A DNA stretch of 37,683 nucleotides, taken from the NCBI GenBank assembly GCA_964354855.1, contig CAYHBO010000014.1, positions 1 through 37,683 on the forward strand. Direction: 5' to 3'. Position 1 is the first letter of the stretch; every line of letters starts with the position of its first letter. The position numbers and the translations under genes were made by a program. The notes beneath the pieces are model-generated. The model was not told the origin of the DNA. It did not search any database and was given only the letters and a program-made list of their open reading frames with translations. This DNA is from CAYHBO01 sp964354855 (GTDB taxonomy: Bacteria > Babelota > Babeliae > Babelales > RVW-14). This document shows positions 32,883 to 37,683 of this stretch, piece by piece.

Positions 32883-33146
32883 ATGGTACAAATAGCGCAG
32901 GACTTCATCGAATTGAAAGTAATAACGCCTGGTGAATCACGGTTTCTCAAGGTCGATTGGCTTGAACTTGAGAGTCCCAATGGATCATTTTTGGTTGGGC
33001 CAGGGCACGAGTCATTAATTTCTATTGTAAAAATAAAGAGCAAATTTAGTTATAAGACAACACAAGGGGACTTTGTGATCATGGAAACCCTTGGAGGTAT
33101 TTTTACGATATCGCAGAATAAAGCGATTGCTTTGCTTGATGGATAG
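32883..33146 (+). CDS. atpC: ATP synthase epsilon subunit, short form
   Basis: 87 residues that match only the N-terminal beta-sandwich of the epsilon subunit: VITPGESRFLKVDWLELESP, then GSFLVGPGHESLISIV (the family's G-x-x-x-I-L-P-G-H) and ETLGGIFTISQNKAIAL. The C-terminal two-helix domain, which in E. coli inhibits ATP hydrolysis, is absent; the protein stops right after the sandwich. The ATG has AGGA 7 nt upstream. Its place directly after atpD is the usual order. A lack of the inhibitory helices implies that this F1 is not epsilon-inhibited, as known for some other short epsilon subunits. Confidence 0.9.
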   Translation: MVQIAQDFIELKVITPGESRFLKVDWLELESPNGSFLVGPGHESLISIVKIKSKFSYKTTQGDFVIMETLGGIFTISQNKAIALLDG

Positions 33147-33288
33147 AAAAGTTACTTAATCGATTTGACGTTTAGGTGGATTGATTTATACTTGTACTTT
33201 GAATGGTTTTTCTTTTTTCACTTCCATTTTTTCGAACTTTTGATGCTATCCGCGTTTAAAGTTCGTTATTTTTTTTGAGCTAGAGCAC

Positions 33289-34629
33289 ATGAGCAATAAA
33301 ATAGTCCGGGCCCTCTGGGGAGACCTTAAGGGTGATGAACTTAAAAAGTTTCTTTTGTTGGCGGCGGGGTTCTTCTTTATTATAGGCTCCTATTGGCCGA
33401 TGAGAACATTAAAAGATAGCTTCTTCATCAGTATGGTTGGTGCCACCTGGCAGCCGTATGTCAAAATACTTTCTGTGCTCATTTTCTTTCCTGTTGTCTT
33501 GCTCTACGCAAAACTTGTTGATCTGTTCCCTAAGAAAAAATTAATTTATGCTGTTTTAACGATATACGGGCTTATAGGACTGGGTTTTGTAGGTTTATTG
33601 CTTCATCCAACCATCGGCTTGCAGAACACTGAGACATCACCATATCGTTTTATTGGCTGGGGCTTTTATGTTTATGCAGAGACTTATGTTTCATTAATGA
33701 TGTCGTTGTACTGGTCATATTCGCATGATGTAACAACGCCTGAATCGGCTAAGCGTGGTTATGGTCTTATTATTTTTGGAACACAGCTTGGTGGCACGTT
33801 ATTTACATTGCTTGGTAATATTTTATCAACGGATACTGATCGTTATGCTGAACGAGCGCCGTTAATTTTATTTATCTCGATATGCCTGTTTTTTGGTATT
33901 GCCCTTATGACTTTTTTTCTGCAAAAATTTGTTAACAAAACAAGCTTGCAGGGTTATGGAAAAGACGAGACCGAATCACCGGATAAAGCTTCTACTAAAG
34001 TTGGATTTATTGAAGGCCTTAAAGCAATTTTCATACATCCTTATGTTGTTGGCGTGTTTGGTTTAATTTTCTTTCATGAACTTATTTCGACGGTTATGAA
34101 TTATCAAATGTTGTTAATTATTTCGAAAACATTTGATACGGCCGGCAAAATTAACAAGTGTTTATTTGATTATAATCTTTGTGTGCAGCTTATGGCGTGT
34201 ATTTTTGGGTTGGTTGGGACGTCGTTCTTTCAACGTCGTTTCGGTATCAAATTTTGCATCGTTACCTATCCATTACTACTTGGTGGCTCTATCTTATGGT
34301 ATCTTGCATGGCCAACATTGGGTACGATTTTCTATGTAATGCTTATTGCTAAAGCGATTAACTATGCCTTCAATCAACCTGCAAAAGAGGTCCTTTATAT
34401 TCCTACCTCACGTACTATCAAATACAAATCAAAAGCGTGGGTTGATATGTTTGGTGCTCGCTTTGCAAAGACTGCCGGATCGTTGTTTGATGCAAAAATC
34501 AGCAATGGCATTTTAACTGGATTTCCGGGCATGATAATTGTTTCTTTCATTGGTATGTGGGTCTTAGTGGCCAACCTTCTTGGCAACAGGTTCCAAAAGG
34601 CGGTTAAGAACAATGAAATCATCGAATAA
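33289..34629 (+). CDS. ATP/ADP translocase-type nucleotide transporter (NTT) 1
   Basis: A 446-residue multipass protein (about 11-12 helices) of the Tlc/NTT family that exchanges host ATP for ADP or imports nucleotides in intracellular bacteria. Family features: ALWGDLKGDELKKF at the start, the first-helix motif SYWPMRTLKDSFF, YAKLVDLFPKKKL, LHPTIGL, and near the C-terminus NQPAKEVLYIPTSRTIKYKSKAWVDMFG. It departs from the two downstream copies at the first motif (WPMRTLKDS instead of WLMRPLKDG/S) and throughout, so it probably has a different substrate or exchange mode. It follows atpC by 142 nt. The ribosome binding site is weak. Confidence 0.92.
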   Translation: MSNKIVRALWGDLKGDELKKFLLLAAGFFFIIGSYWPMRTLKDSFFISMVGATWQPYVKILSVLIFFPVVLLYAKLVDLFPKKKLIYAVLTIYGLIGLGFVGLLLHPTIGLQNTETSPYRFIGWGFYVYAETYVSLMMSLYWSYSHDVTTPESAKRGYGLIIFGTQLGGTLFTLLGNILSTDTDRYAERAPLILFISICLFFGIALMTFFLQKFVNKTSLQGYGKDETESPDKASTKVGFIEGLKAIFIHPYVVGVFGLIFFHELISTVMNYQMLLIISKTFDTAGKINKCLFDYNLCVQLMACIFGLVGTSFFQRRFGIKFCIVTYPLLLGGSILWYLAWPTLGTIFYVMLIAKAINYAFNQPAKEVLYIPTSRTIKYKSKAWVDMFGARFAKTAGSLFDAKISNGILTGFPGMIIVSFIGMWVLVANLLGNRFQKAVKNNEIIE

Positions 34630-34945
34630 TATATTATTGAAATAGATTTCAATTTGAGATATGATGTCGTGTAAGGGTTTTTTGGCGGGGACACTCCTTT
34701 ACACATGTAACATTTTTCACTGATAGTATCTTACTTTGCGGGAGCAGTTATGAAGTCTTGGGTGTTTACTCAGGGAGCCGTACGTTTTTGAGTTGTTTGA
34801 AAAAAGTAGTGTTTACGTAACATTAAGATTGTATGTTGGCCGTAAAAATAAAGAGCTTATCGCATCCGGTGACGTGATTAGTTAAATTTGAGTAAGAAAA
34901 AGAAAACATATTATTAACTCTATTAAAGGCAGTAGAAAGGCTTTT
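34630..34945 (+). other. Intergenic region between NTT genes 1 and 2 with NTT scar
   Basis: 316 nt without a full gene. The first part has an imperfect stem (GTGTAAGG at 34669 with CCTTTACAC at 34696-34704) and possible promoter sequence; the last third contains the remnant of another NTT C-terminus (34832-34885). A very short ORF (MKSWVFTQGAVRF at 34750-34791) has GGAG upstream but I do not regard it as a gene. Confidence 0.6.
34832..34885 (+). pseudogene. C-terminal remnant of a deleted NTT gene
   Basis: Read in the frame of 34832 this segment gives Y, then VGRKNKELIASGDVIS and a TAA stop. It matches the last 16 residues of the flanking transporters: the first half equals NTT2 (VGRKNKEL), the second half resembles NTT3 (LIASGKVIS). 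The stop context (AGTTAA) also matches NTT3. Upstream there is no continuing homology, so almost the whole gene is gone. It shows that the array once held a fourth copy, probably lost by recombination between paralogues. Confidence 0.8.
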
Positions 34946-36295
34946 ATGATGATACTACACAAGATTAAGAAGGCGTTATGGGGCGATTTATCGTCCGAGG
35001 ATATGAAGCAGTTTGGGATGTTAGCCCTTACCTTCGCATTCATTATCGGTACTTACTGGTTAATGAGACCGCTTAAAGACGGTTTGTTCTTTAAGATTGT
35101 TGGCCGTGGTTATCAACCATACGCTAAAATTATTTCCTTCTTCTTCATTATCCCTGTTATTTTCTTGTACGCAAAACTTGTCGACTTAGTAGAAAAACAA
35201 AAATTATTCTACATCTTAGCCGGTATTTATTCTTTGTTATTCGTGGTCATTACGTACTATGTAGGCCATGAAACCATCGGATTAAAGAACGCTCTTGGAC
35301 AATGGAACGTTCCTGCTTGGAATCGTTGGTTCGGTTGGATCATCTACCTAAGCGTAGAAAGTTATGGTTCATTACTTCCTGCATTGTTCTGGTCTTTTGT
35401 AGCAAGTTCTACTGACTCAGCAACTGCTAAACGTGGTTTTGGTTTGATCATTGGTGGTGCACAAATTGGTGCTATCGCTGGTCCAGCTTTTGCAACACAA
35501 GCAGAGTGGGTTGGTATGAGTTTCTTAACCATGACCGTCGCGGTTTGCTTAGCAATGGTTCCATTGTTGGTTAAAGCGTATATCACCATGTTCCCTGCAG
35601 CAGCTGAAACTAAAGTTGCTAATGACAAAAAACCTAAGACCGGTATTTTTGAAGGCTTACGCTTATTGCTTTCACGTCCATACTTGGTTGGTGTGTTTGG
35701 TGTAGCGGTATTGTATGAAGTAGTCGTTACGATTATGGATTATCAAATGAAATTTATCGCTGATACCGTGTATGCTGGCTCAGATTCATTCACAAGCTTC
35801 CTTGGTTATTTCGGGATGGCTACTAACTCAGTTGCATTAGTGTTCGCACTTGTTGGTACCGGTTTCTTCATCACTCGTTATGGCTTATTGTTCTGTCTTG
35901 TTGCATATCCTCTTATCATGGCGTTTATTACCTGTGGTATTATTGCAATGCCGGCGAGCATCATGGTTTCAGGCGGTGTATGGATATTCTTCTTCGCAAC
36001 CATGGCAGGTAAGGCATTAAGTTATGCTCTTAATAATCCATGTAAAGAAATTTTGTTCATTCCAACTAGCAAAGACATCAAGTTTAAATCAAAAAGCTGG
36101 ATTGATAGCTTCGGTGGTCGTTTTGCTAAAGGACCTGCTGCTTCTGGTGTTAACAGCGTGTGTGCATCATTAAGTAACCCAATTCTTATCGGCTCATTAT
36201 TCTCGCTCGGTATCATTGGTGTGTGGTTAGTTGCAGCGGTGTTTGTTGGCCGTAAGAACAAAGAACTTACTGATAAGAACGAACAAGTCAGCTAA
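34946..36295 (+). CDS. ATP/ADP translocase-type nucleotide transporter (NTT) 2
   Basis: 449 residues, Tlc/NTT family. MMILHKIKKALWGDLSSEDMKQFG, shortened core KKALWGDLSSEDMKQF, is followed by TYWLMRPLKDGLFFKIVGRG, YAKLVDLVEKQKLFY, and AKRGFGLIIGGAQIGAIAGP; the late motif NNPCKEILFIPTSKDIKFKSK is nearly identical in NTT3. About 11-12 membrane helices. By hand count roughly two thirds of its Phe codons are TTC, whereas most neighbours prefer TTT, which suggests selection for strong expression. AAAGG precedes the ATGATG. A terminator follows the stop, so it may be its own transcription unit and the main energy-importing carrier. Confidence 0.94.
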   Translation: MMILHKIKKALWGDLSSEDMKQFGMLALTFAFIIGTYWLMRPLKDGLFFKIVGRGYQPYAKIISFFFIIPVIFLYAKLVDLVEKQKLFYILAGIYSLLFVVITYYVGHETIGLKNALGQWNVPAWNRWFGWIIYLSVESYGSLLPALFWSFVASSTDSATAKRGFGLIIGGAQIGAIAGPAFATQAEWVGMSFLTMTVAVCLAMVPLLVKAYITMFPAAAETKVANDKKPKTGIFEGLRLLLSRPYLVGVFGVAVLYEVVVTIMDYQMKFIADTVYAGSDSFTSFLGYFGMATNSVALVFALVGTGFFITRYGLLFCLVAYPLIMAFITCGIIAMPASIMVSGGVWIFFFATMAGKALSYALNNPCKEILFIPTSKDIKFKSKSWIDSFGGRFAKGPAASGVNSVCASLSNPILIGSLFSLGIIGVWLVAAVFVGRKNKELTDKNEQVS

Positions 36296-36321
36296 TCTGA
36301 TCTGTTTTTAATAAATTACCG

Positions 36322-36354
36322 AAGGGCGCTATGGCTTAAGGTCTTAGCGCCCTT
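36322..36354 (+). terminator. Intrinsic terminator between NTT2 and NTT3
   Basis: A 10-bp stem (AAGGGCGCTA at 36322-36331 with TAGCGCCCTT at 36345-36354) with a 13-nt loop, followed by TTGTG. The T-tract is short, so some read-through into NTT3 is likely. Confidence 0.7.
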
Positions 36355-36374
36355 TTGTGTGCAAGAAAGATTTT

Positions 36375-37682
36375 ATGATACTCGAAAAAATTAAACATAC
36401 TTTGTGGGGAGACCTAACGCGTGAAGAGCTTGCCAAATTTGGCATGCTCACCCTTATCTTTGCCTGTACCATTGGTACCTACTGGCTCATGCGACCACTC
36501 AAAGATAGTTTGTTTTATAAGATGGTAGGTAAACTTTATCAACCTCATGCAAAAATTGCTGCCTGCCTTATCCTCATTCCCTTGGTTTTGATTTATTCAA
36601 AGCTCGTAGATCTTTACGAAAAACAAAAACTTTTTTATATCATTGCCGGTTTTTATACCGTGCTTTTTGTGATTATCTATTTATTTCTTCTTCATCCAAC
36701 CATTGGGATTGCAAACAGTGTGCCTGATAAAGGTCGTTGGCTGGGTTGGTTAATTTATCTTGGCGTTGAAAGTTTTGGTTCTCTGATGATTCAGTTATTT
36801 TGGTCATTTGTGGTGAGCTCGACTGATACCAACACCGCCAAACGTGGATATCCATTGATTACTGCCGGGGGGCAGTTAGGTGCTATTTCTGGTCCTGTTA
36901 TTGCAACGCAGGCCGGTTATTTGGGTATGCCTATGTTGGTTCTTTTCATCATTGCAGGCATTGCCATGATCCCATTCTTAGTTAAAATGTTTATCAAAAA
37001 ATACCCGAGCAGTGCAGAAAATCATGTCATTGCTGATAGCGCCCATCAGACTGGGATGATTGAAGGAGTGCGTTTATTATTCACACGTCCATACCTGTTA
37101 GCCATTTTGGGTGTTGGATCATTCTTGGCTATCGTCGATGTTATTCTTGAATATCAAATGATGTTTATTGCCGATGATGTTTATAGAACTCCTGAAGCGC
37201 TTGCGCGGTTTGGTGGATTCTTTGGTATTGCTACTAATAGCTGTGCCTTTTTATTTGCCTTGATTGGTACCAGTTATTTTATGCGAAGATTCGGCTTAAC
37301 CTTTTGTCTTGTCGTATTCCCAATGTTGATGATGTTGGTGGTTGGTAAAATTTTCTTTTTCCCAACGTTGTGGGTTGTCTTTAGTGCAATGGTGATTATG
37401 CGTGTGTTAAGTTATGCACTTAATAATCCCTGCAAAGATATTATGTACATTCCAACGAGCAAGGATGTGAAGTTTAAAGCAAAAGGGTGGATTGATATGT
37501 TTGGGCATCGTAACGCAAAGGCTGCCGGTTCAGGTATCAATACCTTCTTTACGACCTTACCCGATCTGCTTTTCTTTGGTTCACTTATCTCTATGGGTGT
37601 ACTGGGCTTATGGGTCATTGTGGCCTTTTATCTTGGGCAATCGAACAAAAAGCTTATTGCTTCTGGTAAAGTAATCAGTTAA
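36375..37682 (+). CDS. ATP/ADP translocase-type nucleotide transporter (NTT) 3
   Basis: 435 residues, Tlc/NTT family and the closest relative of NTT2 in the window: MILEKIKHTLWGDLTREELAK, shortened core HTLWGDLTREELAKFG, TYWLMRPLKDSLFYKMVG, YSKLVDLYEKQKLFY, AKRGYPLITAGGQLGAISGP and NNPCKDIMYIPTSKDVKFKAK. A GTG at 36357 would extend it by six residues, but this codon lies 2 nt past the terminator hairpin, and the N-terminus from the ATG at 36375 aligns with NTT2, so I prefer the ATG. The stop is at 37680-37682, the gene is complete and ends one base before the window ends. The specific nucleotide it carries cannot be told. Confidence 0.93.
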   Translation: MILEKIKHTLWGDLTREELAKFGMLTLIFACTIGTYWLMRPLKDSLFYKMVGKLYQPHAKIAACLILIPLVLIYSKLVDLYEKQKLFYIIAGFYTVLFVIIYLFLLHPTIGIANSVPDKGRWLGWLIYLGVESFGSLMIQLFWSFVVSSTDTNTAKRGYPLITAGGQLGAISGPVIATQAGYLGMPMLVLFIIAGIAMIPFLVKMFIKKYPSSAENHVIADSAHQTGMIEGVRLLFTRPYLLAILGVGSFLAIVDVILEYQMMFIADDVYRTPEALARFGGFFGIATNSCAFLFALIGTSYFMRRFGLTFCLVVFPMLMMLVVGKIFFFPTLWVVFSAMVIMRVLSYALNNPCKDIMYIPTSKDVKFKAKGWIDMFGHRNAKAAGSGINTFFTTLPDLLFFGSLISMGVLGLWVIVAFYLGQSNKKLIASGKVIS

Positions 37683-37683
37683 A

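Noticed and set aside
34750..34791. 13-codon ORF MKSWVFTQGAVRF with GGAG upstream, as a leader peptide for NTT2
   Set aside because: No run of a regulatory amino acid and no attenuator pairing seen; one short ORF with an upstream GGAG is expected by chance.
36357..36374. GTG start for NTT3 giving MCKKDF before MILEKI
   Set aside because: It lies 2 nt after the terminator hairpin, leaving no room for a ribosome binding site; the paralogue aligns from the ATG at 36375.

Overview
The window reads as a contiguous piece of an AT-rich, gene-dense bacterial chromosome with one scaffold gap (100 N). It has a diderm envelope (lpxB, an LptF/LptG-type permease, murG, glmM), three ATP/ADP-translocase-type nucleotide transporters side by side, many small secreted proteins of no known family, and several tandem paralogue pairs. 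Nucleotide-importing transporters are a hallmark of obligate intracellular bacteria and their relatives (Rickettsia, Chlamydiae, Candidatus Dependentiae/TM6). With the LPS genes, the secreted orphan proteins and the gene repertoire, my best guess is a Dependentiae (TM6)-like protist endosymbiont. This is inference; no rRNA or other phylogenetic marker was used to test it. I saw no tRNA, rRNA, CRISPR array, IS element or phage module.

Layout. 1-3100: a lysine-rich secreted protein facing a tandem pair of paralogous secreted/membrane proteins, with strong hairpin terminators between them. 3139-6221 (minus): glmM, a DUF502 membrane protein and an LptF/LptG-type permease. 6302-7617: a LysE-family exporter converging on an XRE regulator whose S24-like domain lacks the catalytic serine. 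7899-10397 (plus): lpxB, rnhB and a possible HAS-barrel protein in one overlapping operon. 10497-12085: two secreted acid-phosphatase-like (HAD) paralogues that have lost the nucleophile aspartates. 12153-16792: two NhaC-type antiporters around a DciA-like protein and a Pro/Ala-rich secreted protein. 16948-19637: a TPR protein overlapping murG. 19847-22132: a multipass membrane protein and a degenerate phosphomevalonate-kinase-like GHMP protein.

30612-22226 (minus) looks like a surface-glycan locus: FAD oxidoreductase, AsnB-type amidotransferase, GT-C membrane glycosyltransferase, ManC-type GDP-mannose pyrophosphorylase, a second GT-C protein, then a secreted protein with 21 cysteines. The middle genes overlap by 4 nt each. 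31395-33146 holds atpD and a short atpC away from the rest of the ATP synthase. 33289-37682 holds the three nucleotide transporters and the C-terminal scar of a fourth.

The most distinctive non-coding feature is a family of palindromic repeats of about 30 bp. It occurs as an inverted pair after murG, in frame inside a glycosyltransferase gene, as the 3' end of the oxidoreductase gene, and as an array with an exact 43-nt period around the N gap. The overall theme is an energy- and nucleotide-importing, envelope-bearing parasite that carries lineage-specific secreted proteins and several apparently catalytically dead enzyme homologues.
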